A DNA stretch of 64,000 bases from contig NW_026111743.1 of NCBI RefSeq assembly GCF_024679095.1, forward strand, positions 976,501-1,040,500, given 5' to 3'. The translations under genes were made by a program, and so were the position numbers. The stretch is from Eriocheir sinensis (Eukaryota > Arthropoda > Malacostraca > Decapoda > Varunidae). The notes beneath the pieces were generated by a model that worked only from the letters and a program-made list of their open reading frames with translations, made no database searches and had not been told where the DNA came from. This document shows positions 12,383 to 28,132 of this stretch, piece by piece; within the stretch, counting starts at the first letter, position 1; the number at the start of each line of letters is the position of its first letter.

Positions 12383-15007
12383 GCTTTTATATTATTTAAT
12401 ATTTATTTTGAATATATATTTTTATACAAATTCATGGTATTTTATATGTATTTGTATATATATTTTCAAATAAATTTACATTATTTTATGTGTATTTTGT
12501 ACATATATTTTATTACAAATCTACCTTATTTTATGTTTATTTTGTATTTGTATTTTATATATTTATATTTATCCAAATACACATTCTTTTATTGGTATTT
12601 TGTTTATTTATTTTAATTCGAATTTACACTATTTTATGTGTATTTTGTATACATTTTTTTATACGTATTTACATAATTTGATGTGTATTTTGTATATATT
12701 TTTATAGAAATCTACGTTTTTTTATTTGTATTCGTATATATATTTTGAAACAAATTTACATTGTTTTATATGTTTTTTTGCATATCTCTTGCAATACAAA
12801 TTTACCTTATTATATGTGCATTTTGTATATTTATTTCAATACAAATTTAAATATTTTATGTGTATTTTGGTATATGTATTTTTATAAGAAATGCGCTATT
12901 TTATGGGAATTTTGAATCTTTATTTTCATACAAATTTACATTATTTTATTAATATTCGGTGTATTTATTTTGATACGAGTTTACTTTATTCTATTTGTTT
13001 TTTGTGTATACTTTTTTATACATATTTACATTATTTAATGAGTATCTTGCATATATTTTTTATACAAATTTGTTATCTATTATCTATTTTTATACAAATA
13101 CACATTCTTTTCATGATATTTTGTTTATTTATTTTGACACGAGTTTACATTATTTGATATGTATTTTGTATATATATTTTTATACGTATTTACATAATTT
13201 CATATGTATTTTGTATATATATTTCTATAGAAATCTACTTTATTTTATGTGTATTCGTATATATATTTTGAAACAAATTTACATTGTTTTATATGTTTTT
13301 TTGAATATCTCTTTTAATACAAATTTACCTTACAGTATATGCATTTTGTATATTTATTTCAATACAAATTTAAATATTTTATGTGTATTTTGGTATATAT
13401 ATTTTTATAAAAAATGCGATAATTTTTGGGAATTTTGCATCTTTATTTTCATACAAATTTACATTATTTTATTGATATTCTGTGTATTTATTTTGATACG
13501 ATTTTACATTATTCTATTTGTTTTTTGTATATATTTTTTTATACACATTTACATTATTTAATGTGTATCTTGCATATATATTTTATACAAATTTACGTTA
13601 TTTTAAGTGTATTTGTTTTTATATTTCCATTCAAATTTATATTTATTTTAATTCGAAATTACATTATTTTATGTGTATTTTGTATACATTTTTTTATACG
13701 TATTTACTTAATTTTATGTGTATTTTGTAAATATGTTTTTAAAGAAATATTTTATATGTATTCGTATATATATTTTGAAACAAATTTACATTGTTTTATA
13801 TGTATTTTTGCATATCTCTTTTAATACAAATTTACCTTATTGTATGTGCATTTTGTATATTTATTTCAATACAAATTTAAATATTTTATGTGTATTTTGG
13901 TATATATATTTTTATAAGAAATGCGCTATTTGATGGGAATTTTGCATCTTTATTTTCATATAAATTTACATTATTTTATTAATATTCGGTGTATTTATTT
14001 TGATACGATTTCACATTATTCTATTTGTTTTTTGTATATATTTTTTTTATACATATTTACATTATTTAATGTGTATCTTGCGTATATATTTTATACAAAT
14101 TTACGTTATTTTAAGTGTTTTTGTTTATATATTTTCATTCAAATTTACATTATTTGATGTGTATTTTGTATATGTATTTCAATACAAATTTACCTAATTT
14201 TATGTGTATTTTGTATATTTCTTTTCAAACAAATTTAAATTATTTTTGTGTATTTTTGTACATAGTTTTAAACAAATTTAGGTTATTTTATGTACGCATT
14301 TACATTATTTAGTGTGTGTTTTGTATATATATTTTTTTGCAAATTTACTTTATTTTATGCATATTTGTACATATATTTTTATAGAAATTTGCGTTATTTG
14401 TATATGTTTTCTCATACAAATTTACATTATTTTATTGGTATTTTGTTTATTTATTTTGATACGAATTACATGATTATATGTGTATTTTGTACACATTTTT
14501 TTATACGTATTTACATTATTTAATGTGTATTTTGTTTATATATTTTCATACAAATTTACGTTATTATATGTGTATTTGTATAAATATTTTGATACCAATT
14601 TACTTTATTTCATGTATTTTGTATATATATTTCAATTCAAATTTAGCTTATTTTGTGTGTGTTTTGTATATATTTTCATACAAATTTAATTACTTCTGTG
14701 TATTTTTGAATATTGTTTTATATAAATTTAAGTTATTTTATGTGTATTTTGTATATTTATATTTATACAAATACACATTCTTTTATTGGTATTTTGTTTA
14801 TTTATTTTGATACGAATTTACATTATTTTATGTGTATTTTGTATACATTTTTTATACGTATTTACTTTATTTTATGTGTATTTTGTATATATATTTTTAT
14901 AGAAATCTACGTTATTTTATACGTATTCGTATACATATTTTGAAACAAATTTACATTGCTTTATATGTATTTTGCATATCTATTTCAATACAAATTTACC
15001 TTATTGT
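11372..15007 (+). repeat. 45-bp AT-rich satellite, forward block right of LINE copy 1
   Basis: Satellite resumes at once after the poly(A) run with TTTGTATATACATTTTC, the sequence that directly follows ATGTGTA in LINE-free paralogues. It includes the (AT)n tract at 12288-12381. Cassette landmarks (AATGCG followed by ATTTTGCATC or close variants) occur near 12233, 12889, 13413 and 13921. At about 14436 the sequence returns to that of 6920, marking the tandem duplication boundary. It ends at the strand switch near 15008, which duplicates the one at 7480. Confidence 0.9.
12288..12381. repeat. (AT)n microsatellite, about 93 bp
   Basis: An uninterrupted alternating AT tract grown inside a satellite monomer. 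The left flank is ATTTTATATGTACTTTG and the right flank is ATTATTTAATATTTATTTTG. The duplicated copy at 19839-19992 has the same flanks but a longer tract, and the paralogue at about 3705-3722 has only the normal short TATATATA core. Confidence 0.97.
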
Positions 15008-16552
15008 ACATATAAAACAATGTAAATTTGTTTCAAAATATATGTACGAATACACATAAAATAACGTAGATTTCTATAAAAGTATATATACAAAATACAC
15101 ATAAAATTAAGTAAATGCGTATAAAAAAATGTAAACAAAATACACATAAAATAATGTAAATTCGAAACAATATAAATAAACAAAATACCAATAAAAGAAT
15201 GTGTATTTGTATAAATATAAATGTACAAAATACACATACAAAATAAACATAAAATAACGTAAATTTGTAATGAAATATATGTACAAAATACACATAAAAT
15301 AATGTAAATTTATATGAAAATATATATACAAATACACATTAAATACCATGAATTTGTATAAAATTATATACTCAAAATAAATATTAAATAATGTAAATGC
15401 GTATAAAAATATATATACAAAGTACATATAAAATAATGTAAATTCGTATCAATGTAAATCAACAAAATACCAATAAAATAATATATTTGAATGAAAATAG
15501 ATTTACAAAATACACATAACCTAACTAAAATTTGTTTTGAAATATAAACAAAAATACATAAAAATAATTTGAGTTAGAATGAAAATAGATATTCAAAATA
15601 CACATAAAACTAGGTAAATTTCTTTTGAAATATATATATACAAAATACCCATAAAATATTGTAAATTTGTGTCAAAATATATAAACAAATACACATAAAA
15701 TAACGTAAATTTGTATGAAAAATATATACAAAATACACATAGAATAATGTGTAATCGTATCAAAATGAATGAGCAGAATATCAATAAAATAATGTAAATT
15801 TGTATGAAAATAAAGATGCAAAATACCCATAAAATAAAGCATATTTTTATAAAAATACATATAGAAAAATACACATAGAATAATTAAATTTGTATTAAAA
15901 TTAATATACAAAATGCATATACAATAAATTTAAATTTGATTATATTAAATGAAATAAATATACAAAATAAACATAAAATAAGGTAAATTTGTAATAAAAT
16001 ATATGTAAGAATACAAATAAAATAATATAAATTTGTATGAAAATATATATACAAATACACATAAAATAACATGAATTTGTATAAAATTTGTTTCAAAATT
16101 AATACGAATACACACAATAAAATAACGTAAATTTTTATGAAAATGTATATATAAAATACACATAAAATAATTTAAATACGTAGAAAAATATATATACAAA
16201 ATACACATAAAATAATGTAAATTCGTAAAAAATTAAATACACAAAATTCCAATAAAAGAATGTATATTTGTAGGAAAATATATATACAAAAAACAAATAA
16301 AATAACTAAAATTTGTATAAAAATATATACAAAAATACACAAAAATGATTTAAATTTTTTGAAAATAGATATGCAAAATACACATAAAGTTAGGCAAATT
16401 TGTATTGAAATACATATACAAAACTCACATAAAATAATGTAAATTTGTATTAAAATATATAAAGAAATACATATAAAATAACGTAAATTTGGATAAAATA
16501 TATATACAAAATATACATTAAATATTTTAAATATGTTTAAAAATATATTATA
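15008..16552 (-). repeat. 45-bp AT-rich satellite, reverse block (copy 2 of the duplicated block)
   Basis: Reverse monomers, paralogous to 7481-8992 but with more regular monomers and fewer deletions. An inverted, forward-running relative lies at 36046-37345, reached through the mirror image of the same 16553 switch. The forward relative lacks about 240 bp around 36960-37010. Confidence 0.9.
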
Positions 16553-18372
16553 TTAAATATATTTTTATTGATATTTGCGTTATTTATGTGTATTTTGTAT
16601 ATGTTTTCTCATAAAAATTTACATTATTTTATTGGTATTTTGTCTATTTATTTTGATACGAATTACATGATTATTTGTGTATTTTGTACATTTTTTTATA
16701 CGTATTTACATTATTTAATGTGTATTTTGTTTATATATTTTTATACAAATTTACGTTATTATATGTGTATTTGTATAAGTATTTTGATACAAATTTACAT
16801 TATTTTGTGTATTTTGTATATATATTTCAATTCAAATTTAGCTTATTTTATGTGTATTTTGTATATCTATTTATTTTAGTAAAAAATCAAATATTTTATG
16901 TTTCTTCGTATATATGTTTTTATAAAAAATGCATTATTTTATGGGTATTTTGCATCTTAATTTCCATACAAATTTACATTATTTTATTAATATTTTCTGT
17001 ATTTATTTTGATACGATATTACATTATTTTATTTGTGTTTTGTATATATTTTTTTATACATTTTTACATTATTTAATGTGTTTTTTGTATATATATTTGA
17101 TACAAATTTACGTTATTTTAAGTCTATATGTTTATATATTTTCATTCAAACTTACATTATCTTATGTGTATTTTGTATATGTATTTCAATACATATATAC
17201 CTAATTTTATATGTTTTTTGTATATTTATTTTCATACAAGTTTAAATTATTTTTGTGTATTTTTGTATATAGTTTTATACAAATTTAGGTTATTTTACGT
17301 GTATTTTGTATATCTATTTTCATACAAATACACCTTCTTTTCATGATATTTTGTTTATTTATTTTAACACGAATTAACATTATTTAATATGTATTTTGTA
17401 TATATATTTTTATACGTATTTACATTATTTCAAGTGTATTTTGTATATATATTTCTATAGAAATCTGCGTTATTTTATGTGTATTCGTATATATATTTTG
17501 AAACAAATTTACATTGTTTTATGTGTATTTTGCATATTTTTTCAATACAAATTTACCTTATTGTATGTGCATTTTGTATATTAATTTTAATACAAATTTG
17601 ATTAATCTATGTGTAATTTTGTATATGTATTTTTATAAAAATATGCTTTATTTTATGGGTATTTTGCATCTTTATTTTCATACAAATTTACATTATTTTA
17701 TTGATATTCTGTGTATTTATTTTGATATGATTTTACATTATTCTATGTGTATTTTGTATATATATTTTATATAAAATGTATTTGTTTTCTTTTCATACAT
17801 ATCTACATTATTTTATGTGTTTTTTGTACATGTATTTAAATACAAATTTAACTAGTTATATGTGTATTTTGTATATCTGTTTTGTATGTATATTTTCATA
17901 GAAATTTACTCTATTTTATGAGTATTCGTATATATATTTTGATACAAATTTACATTATTAATGTGTATTTTGCATATCTATTTCAATACAAATTTTCTTT
18001 ATTGTACGTGCATTTTGTATATTTATTTTAGTACAAATTTTATTATTTTATAGGTATTTTTTTATATATATTTTTATGCAAATATGCGTTATTATATGGA
18101 TATTTTGCATCTTTATTTTATACAAATTTTAATTATTCTATTGATACTCTCTTTATTTATTTTGATACGATTTAACATTATTCTATGTGTTTTTTGTATA
18201 TATTTTTTTTATATATATATTTACATTATTTAATGTTAATTTTGTATATATTTTTTTTCCAAATTTACATTATTTTATGTGTATTTGTTTATATATTTTC
18301 ATACATATTTACACTATTTTATGTGTTTTTTGTATATATATTTTTCTACGTATTTAAATTATTTTATGTGTA
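16553..18372 (+). repeat. 45-bp AT-rich satellite, forward block left of LINE copy 2
   Basis: Forward monomers, nearly identical to 8993-10814 at an offset of 7558-7560 bases. The switch into this block is the same AT palindrome (AAATATATTATATTAAATAT) seen at 8980-9000. Confidence 0.92.
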
Positions 18373-18794
18373 TGTATGGAGTATGCATCTCATGTGTGGG
18401 GGGGCTCCACTCACACAGCTCTTCTGGACAGAGTGGAGGCAAAGGCTCTTCGTCTCATCAGCTCTCCTCCTCATACTGATAGTCTTCTACCTCTTAAATT
18501 CCGCCGCAATGTTGCCTCTCTTTCTATCTTCTATCGATATTTCCACGCTGACTGCTCTTCTGAACTTGCTAACTGCATGCCTCCCCCTCCCGGCCCCGCT
18601 GCACTCGACTTTCTACTCATGCTCATCCCTATACTGTCCAAACCCCTTATGCAAGAGTTAACCAGCATCTTCACTCTTTCATCCCTCACGCTGGTAAACT
18701 CTGGAACAATCTTCCTTCATCTGTATTTCCTCCTGCCTACGATTTGAACTCTTTCAAGAGGAGGGTATCAGGACACCTCTCCTCCCGAAACTGA
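18373..18794 (+). pseudogene. C-terminal remnant of LINE reverse transcriptase ORF, frameshifted, copy 2
   Basis: Begins MEYASHVWGGSTHTALLDRV at 18376 and is the same as copy 1 up to CMPPPP. The frame then breaks in the C-rich run at about 18580-18604. The C-terminal part is in another frame from 18606 and ends at TGA 18792-18794. It reads YDLNSFKRRVSGHL where copy 1 has YDLISFKRR; the N matches my memory of the family, so copy 1 probably carries the change. No catalytic region is present. Confidence 0.85.
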
Positions 18795-18929
18795 CTTATC
18801 TTTCGGCCACCTCTTTGGATTCTTTTTAGGAGCAGCGAGTAGCGGGCTTTTTTTTATTTTATTAATGTTTACTTTTTTGTGCCCTTGAGCTGTCTCCTTT
18901 GCTGTAAAAAAAAAAAAAAAAAAAAAAAA
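18373..18929 (+). mobile_element. 5'-truncated LINE fragment with poly(A) tail, copy 2
   Basis: The same insert as at 10815, with the same 5' truncation point, the same satellite flanks and the same 3' end; the poly(A) run is 24 A (18906-18929). Small differences from copy 1 are seen in the C-rich run (GGCCCCGC against GCAGCCCC), at GATTTGAAC against GATTTGATC, GTAGCGGGC against GTAGCGTGC, and in T-run lengths. Identical junctions show that this copy arose by duplication of the surrounding satellite block, not by a second insertion. Confidence 0.88.
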
Positions 18930-19838
18930 TTTGTATATACATTTTCATAAAAAAAATTACGTTATTTTATTGTGTGTATAAGTATATATTTTGATACAAA
19001 TTATATACAAAATCATGTTATTTAATGTGTATTTGTATATATATTTTCATAGAAATTAATATTATTTTATGTGTATTTTTTCATATATTTCATTACAAAT
19101 TTACCTAATTTTATGTTTATTTTGTATATTTATTTCATTCAATTTTAAATTATTTTATGTGTATATTTGTATTTGTATTTAGGTTATTTTATGTGTATTT
19201 TGCATATATTTTTCAAAATTGCATTATTTTATTGGTATTTCTTAATTTAATTCGATACGAATTTACATTATTTCATAGGTATTTTGTATACATATTTTTA
19301 TACTCATTTACATTATCTAATGTGTGTTTTGTATATATATTTTTATGCAATTTTATCTAATGTTCATTTTTTTACTTATATTTTTTTAGAAATTTGCGTT
19401 ATTTTATGTATATAGTTTTATATAAATTTACGTTATTTTATGTGCATTTTGGATATTTATATTTATACAAATACACATTCTTTTATTAGTATATTGTTTA
19501 TTTACATTTATACGAATTTACATTATTTTATGTGTGTTTTGTATACATTTTTTTATACGTATTTACTTAGTTTAATGTGAATTTTCTATATGTATTTTTA
19601 TTGAAATCTACGTTATTTTATGTGAATTCGTATATATATTTTGAAACAAATTTACATTATTTTATATGTATTTTCCATATCTATTTCAATACAAATTTAC
19701 CTTATTGTATGTGCATTTTGTATATTTATTTTAATACAAGTTTAAATATTTTATGTGTATTTTGGTATCAATAATTTTATAAAAAATGCGTTATTTTATA
19801 GGTATTTTGCATTTTAATTTTCATTTTATATGTACTTT

Positions 19839-19992
<154 letters not shown>

Positions 19993-22900
19993 TATTTAAT
20001 ATTTATTTTGAATATATTTTATACAAATTCATGGTATTTTATATGTATTTGTATATATTTTCAAATAAATTTACATTATTTTATGTGTATTTTGTACATA
20101 TATTTTATTACAAATCTTCCTTATTTTATGTTTATTTTGTATTTGTATTTTATATATTTATATTTATCCAAATACACATTCTTTTATTGGTATTTTGTTT
20201 ATTTATTTTAATTCGAATTTACACTATTTTATGTGTATTTTGTATACATTTTTTTATACGTATTTACATAATTTGATGTGTATTTTGTATATATTTTTAT
20301 AGAAATCTACGTTTTTTTATTTGTATTCGTATATATATTTTGAAACAAATTTACATTGTTTTATATGTTTTTTTGCATATCTCTTGCAATACAAATTTAC
20401 CTTATTATATGTGCATTTTGTATATTTATTTCAATACAAATTTAAATATTTTATGTGTATTTTGGTATATATATTTTTATAAGAAATGCGCTATTTTATG
20501 GGAATTTTGAATCTTTATTTTCATGCAAATTTACATTATTTTATTAATATTCGGTGTATTTATTTTGATACGAGTTTACATTATGCTATTTGTTTTTTGT
20601 ATATACTTTTTTTTATACATATTTACATTATTTAATGAGTATCTTGCATATATATTTTATACAAATTTGTTATCTATTATCTATTTTAATACAAATACAC
20701 ATTCTTTTCATGATTTGTTTATTTATTTTGACACGAATTTACATTATTTGATATGTATTTTGTATATATATTTTTATACGTATTTACATAATTTCATATG
20801 TATTTTGTATATATATTTCTATAGAAATCTACTTTATTTTATGTGTATTCGTATATATATTTTGAAACAAATTTACATTGTTTTATATGTTTTTTTGAAT
20901 ATCTCTTTTAATACAAATTTACCTTACAGTATATGCATTTTGTATATTTATTTCAATACAAATTTAAATATTTTATGTGTATTTTGGTATATATATTTTT
21001 ATAAAAAATGCGATAATTTTTGGGAATTTTGCATCTTTATTTTCATACAAATTTACATTATTTTATTGATATTCTGTGTATATATTTTGATACGATTTTA
21101 CATTATTCTATTTGTTTTTTGTATATATTTTTTTATACACATTTACATTATTTAATGTGTATCTTGCATATATATTTTATACAAATTTACGTTATTTTAA
21201 GTGTATTTGTTTTTATATTTCCATTCAAATTTATATTTATTTTAATTCGAAATTACATTATTTTATGTGTATTTTGTATACATTTTTTTATACGTATTTA
21301 CTTAATTTTATGTGTATTTTGTATATATATTTTTAAAGAAATCTACGTTTTTTATTTGTATTCGTATATATATTTTGAAACAAATTTACATTGTTTTATA
21401 TGTATTTTTGCATATCTCTTTTAATACAAATTTACCTTATTGTATGTGCATTTTGTATATTTATTTCAATACAAATTTAAATATTTTATGTGTATTTTGG
21501 TATATATATTTTTATAAGAAATGCGCTATTTGATGGGAATTTTGCATCTTTATTTTCATACAAATTTACATTATTTTATTAATATTTGGTGTATTTATTT
21601 TGATACGATTTCACATTATTCTATTTGTTTTTTGTATATATTTTTTTTATACATATTTACATTATTTAATGTGTATCTTGCGTATATATTTTATACAAAT
21701 TTACGTTATTTTAAGTGTTTTTGTTTATATATTTTCATTCAAATTTACATTATTTGATGTGTATTTTGTATATGTATTTCAATACAAATTTACCTAATTT
21801 TATGTGTATTTTGTATATTTCTTTTCAAACAAATTTAAATTATTTTTGTGTATTTTTGTACATAGTTTTAAACAAATTTAGGTTATTTTATGTACGCATT
21901 TACATTATTTAGTGTGTGTTTTGTATATATATTTTTTTGCAAATTTACTTTATTTTATGCATATTTGTACATATATTTTTATAGAAATTTGCGTTATTTG
22001 TATATGTTTTCTCATACAAATTTACATTATTTTATTGCTATTTTGTTTATTTATTTTGATACGAATTACATGATTATATGTGTGTTTTGCACATATTTTT
22101 TATATGTATTTACATTACTTAATGGGTATTTTGTTTATATATTTTTAAACAAATCTACGTTATTATATGTATTTGTATAAATATTTTGATACAGATTTAC
22201 ATTATTTTATGTATTTTGTATGTACATTTCAATTCAAATTTAGCTTATTTTAGCTGTATTTTGTATATATATTTTCATACAAATTTAATTACTTCTGTGT
22301 ATTTTTGTATACTGTTTTATACAAATTTACGATATTTTATGTGTATTTTGTATATTTATTTTTTTACAAATACACCTTTTTTTATACGTATTTACTTAAT
22401 TTTATGTGTATTTTGTATATATATTTTTATAGAAATCTACGTTTTTTTATTTGTATTCGTATATATATTTTGAAACAAATTTTCATTGTTTTATATGTAT
22501 TTTTGCATATCTCTTTCAATACAAATTTACCTTATTGTATGTGCATTTTGTATATTTATTTCAATACAAATTTAAATATTTTATGTGTATTTTGGTATAT
22601 ATATTTTTATAAGAAATGCGCTATTTTATGGGAATTTTGCATCTTTATTTTCATACAAATTTACATTATTTTATTAATATTCGGTGTATTTATTTTGATA
22701 CGAATTTACATTATTCTATTTCTTTTTTGTATATACTTTTTTATACATATTTACATTATTTAATGAGTACCTTGCATATATATTTTACACAAATTTATTA
22801 TCTATTATCTATTTTTATACAAATACACATTGTTTTCATGATATTTTGTTTTTTTTATTTTGACACGAATTTGCATTATTTTATATGTACTTTGTATATA

Positions 22901-23606
22901 TATATTTATACGCTTTTACATTATTTAATATATATTTTGAATATATATTTTTATAGAAATTCATGGTATTTTATGTGTATTTGTATATATATTTTCAAAT
23001 AAATTTACATTATTTTACGTGTATTTTGTACATATATTTTATTACAAATCTACCTTATTTTATGTTTATTTTGTATGTGTATTTTGTATACAAATTTACC
23101 TTATTATATACGCATTTTGTATATTAATTTTAATACAAATTTAATTATTCGATGTGTATTTTTGTATCTGTATTTTTATAAACATATGCTTTATTTTTTG
23201 GGTATTTTGCATCTTTATTTTCATACAAATTTACATTATTTTATTGATATTCTGCTCATTCATTTTGATACAAATTGACATTATTCTATGTGTATTTTGT
23301 ATATATTTTTCATACAAATTTACGTTATTTTATGTGTATTTGTTTATATATTTTGACACATATTTACAATATTTTATGGGTATTTTGTATATACATTTCA
23401 AAAGAAATTTACCTAGTTTTATGTGTATTTTGTATATCTATTTCCATACAAACTCAAATTATTTCTATGTATTTTTGTATATATTTTAATACAAATTTTA
23501 GTTATGTTATTTGTATTTTGTAAATTTATTTTCATTCAAATATATTATTTTATTGGTGTTTTGTTGATTATTATTGATACGAATTTACATTGTTTTATAT
23601 GTACCT

Positions 23607-23794
<188 letters not shown>

Positions 23795-26030
23795 CATTAT
23801 TTAATATTTATTTTGAATATATATTTTTATTCAAATTAATGGTATTTTATGTGTATTTGTATATATATTTTCAAATAAATTTACATTGTTTTATGTGTAT
23901 TTTGTACATATATTTTAATACAAATCTACCTTATTTTATGTTTATTTTGTATGTGTATCTTGTATATTTATATTTATCCAAATACACATTCTTTTATTGG
24001 TATTTTGTTTATTTATTTTAATTCGAATTTACATTATTTTATGTGTATTTTGTATACATTTTTTTATACGTATTTACTTAATTTTATGTGTATTTTGTAT
24101 AGATATTTTTATAGAAATCTACGTTTTTTTTATTTGTATTCGTATATATATTTTGAGACAAATTTACATTGTTTTATATGTATTTTTGCATATCTCTTTC
24201 AATACAAATTAACCTTATTGTATGTGCATTTTGTATATTTATTTCAATGCAAATTTAAATATTTTATGTGTATTTTGGTATATGTATTTTTATAAGAAAT
24301 GCGCTATTTTATGGGAATTTTGCATCTTTAATTTCATACAAATTTACATTATTTTATTAAAATTCGGTGTGTTTATTTTGATACGATGTTACATTATTCT
24401 ATTTTTTTTTTGTATATACTTTTTTATACATATTTACATTAATTAATGTGTATCTTGCATATATATTTTATACAAATTTATTATCTATTATCTATTTTCA
24501 TACAAATACACCTTCTTTTCATGATATTTTGTTTATTTATTTTGACACGAGTTTATATTATTTGATATGTATTTTGTATATATATTTTTATACGTATTTA
24601 CATAATTTCATATGTATTTTGTATATATATTTCTATAGAAATCTAGTTTATTTTATGTGTATTCGTATATATATTTTGAAACAGATTTACATTGTTTTAT
24701 ATGTATTTTTGAATATCTCTTTCAATACAAATTTACCTTACTGTATATGCATTTTGTATATTTATTTCAATACAAATTTAAATATTTTTTATGTGTATTT
24801 TGGTAAATATATTTTTATAAAAAATGCGATAATTTTTGGGGAATTTTGTATCTTTATTTTCATTCAAATTTACATTATTTTATTGATATTCTGTGTATTT
24901 ATTTTGATACGATTTTACATTATTCTAATTGTTTTTTGTATATATATTTTTTATACACATTTACATTATTTAATGTGTATCTTGCATATATATTTTATAC
25001 AAATTTACGTTATTTTAAGTGTATTTGTTTATATATTTCCATTAAAATTTACATTATTTGATGTGTATTTTGAATATGTATTTCATTACAAATTTACCTA
25101 ATTTTATGTGTATTTTGTATATTTCTTTTCAAACAAATTTAAATTATTTTTTTGTATTTTTGTATATATTTTTATACAAATTTAGGTTATTTTATGTACG
25201 CATTTACATTATTTAGTGTGTGTTTTGTATATATATTTTTTTGCAAATTTACTTTATTTTATGTGCATTTTTGTACATATATTTTTATAGAAATTTGCGT
25301 TATTTGTATATGTTTTCTCAAACAAATCTACATTATTTTAATGCTATTTTGTTTATTTATTTTGATACGAATTACATGATTATATGTGTATTTTGTACAT
25401 ATTTTTTATACGTATTTACATTACTTCATGTTTATTTTGTTTATATATTTTTAAACAAATCTACGTTATTATATGTATTTGTATAAATATTTTGATACAG
25501 ATTTACAATATTTTATGTATTTTGTATGTACATTTCAATTCAAATTTAGCTTATTTTAGCTGTATTTTGTATATATATTTTCATACAAATTTAATTACTT
25601 CTGTGTATTTTTGTATATAGTTTTATACAAATTTACGATATTTTATGTGTATTTTGTATATTTATATTTTTACAGATACACATTCTTTTACTGTTATTTT
25701 GTTTATTTATTTTGATACGATTTTTATGTATTTTTTGTATTAATTTTTTTATACGTATTTACTTCATTTTATGTGTATTTTGTATATATTTTTATAGAAA
25801 ATTACGTTATTTTATGTGTATTCGTATATATATTTTCAAACAAATTTACATTGATTTATATGTATTTTGCATATCTATTTCAATACAAATTTGCATATAT
25901 ACTTTATTTTATGTGCATTTTTGTACATATATTTTTTTAGAAATTTGCGTTATTTTATGTGTATTTGTATATGTTTTCTCATACAAATTTACATTATTTT
26001 ATTGCTATTTTGTTTATTTATTTGGTACAA

Positions 26031-26940
26031 ATGAAAATATATATAAAAAATATACATAAAATAAACTAAATTTGTATTGAAATATATATATATATATACA
26101 AAATACATGAAATAATGTAAATTTGTATCAAAATATTTTAACAGATGCGCATAAAATAACGTAAATTTGTTTTAAAATATACAAAATACACATTAAATAA
26201 TGTAAATATGTATAAAAAAATATATACAAAACACAAATAGAATAATGTAAAATCGTATCAAAATAAATACACTGAATATTAATAAAACAATGTAAATTTG
26301 TATGAAAATAAAGATGCAAAATACCCATTAAATAACGCATTTTTTCTAAAAATATATATACCAAAATACACATGAAAAAATTAATTTGTATTAAAATAAA
26401 TATACAAAATACACATACAATAAGGTAAATCTGTATTGAAATAGATATGCAAAATACATATAAAACAATGTAAATTTGTTTCAAAATATATATACGAATA
26501 CACATAAAATAACGTAGATTTGTATAAAATTATATATACAAAATACACATAAAATGAAGTAAATACGTATAAGAAAATGTATACAAAATACACATAAAAT
26601 AATGTAAATTCGTATCAAAACAAATAAACAAAATACCAATAAAATAATGTGTATTTGTATAAATATAAATATACAAAATACACATAAAATAACGTAAATT
26701 TATATAAAACTATATACAAAAATACACAGAAGTATTTTAATTTGTATGAAAAAAGATATACAAAATAAGGTAAATTCGTTTCAAATTCAATAAACAAAAT
26801 TCAGATAAAAGAACGTATATTTGTAGAAAAAATAAATATACAAAATACACATTAAATAACGAAAATTTGTATGAAAATATATAAAAAAATAAACAAAAAT
26901 AATTTCAATTTGTATGAAAATAAATATACAAAATTCACAT
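26031..26940 (-). repeat. 45-bp AT-rich satellite, reverse block
   Basis: Reverse monomers. From its left edge to about 26760 it matches 40073-40830 (offset about 14030) and the corresponding part of 52854 onwards. From about 26217 it also pairs, inverted, with 47273-47998. It ends where AAATTCACAT runs straight into GTATTTTGTATAC. Confidence 0.88.
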
Positions 26941-27036
26941 GTATTTTGTATACCTATTTTCACACAAATTTAATTACTTTTGTGTATTTTTGCATATAGT
27001 ATTATATAAATTTACGTTATTTTATTTGTATTTTGT

Positions 27037-27167
<131 letters not shown>

Positions 27168-27931
27168 ACCCATTCTTTTATTAGTATTTTGTTTATTTAT
27201 TTTGATACGAGTTTACATTATTTTATGTGTATTTTGTATACCTTTTTTTTATACGTATTTACATCATTTTATGTGTATTTTGTATATTTATTTTCATAGA
27301 AATCTACGTTATTGTATATGTATTCGTATATATATTTTTTTAAAAATTTACATGGTTTTATATGTATTTTGCATATCTATTTCAATACAAATTTACCTTA
27401 TTGTATGTGCATTTTGTATATTTATTTTAATACAAAGTCAAATATTTTATGTGTGTCTTGGTATAAATATTTTAACAAAAAATGTGTTATTTTATGGGTA
27501 TTTTGCATCTTAATTTTCATTCAAATTTACATTATTTTATTAATATTCTGTGTATTTATTTTGATACGATTTTATATTATTCTATTTGTGTTTTGTATAT
27601 ATTCATTTATACATATTTACAATATTTAATGTGTATTTTTTTATATTTACGTTATTTTAAGAGTATTTGTTTATATATTTTCATTCAAATTTACATTATT
27701 TTATGTGTATATTGTAAATGTATTTTAATTCAAATTTACCTAATTTTATGTGTATTTTGTATATTTATTTTCATACAAAATAAAACTATTTTTTTGTATT
27801 TTTGTATATAGTTTTATACAAATTTAGGTGATTTTATGTGTATATTGTATATCTATTTTCATACAAATACACATTCTTTTATTGATATTTTGTTTATTTA
27901 CTTTGACGCGAATTTACATTATTTAATGTGT

Positions 27932-28132
<201 letters not shown>

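Larger units (their letters stand above)
6920..14435. repeat. Direct segmental duplication, copy 1 (about 7.5 kb)
   Basis: The unit contains 7481-8992 (-), 8993-10814 (+), LINE copy 1 and 11372-14435 (+). It matches 14436-22036 with an offset drifting from 7516 to 7600 through small indels and microsatellite length. Ends are approximate because flanking monomers are similar anyway. Confidence 0.87.
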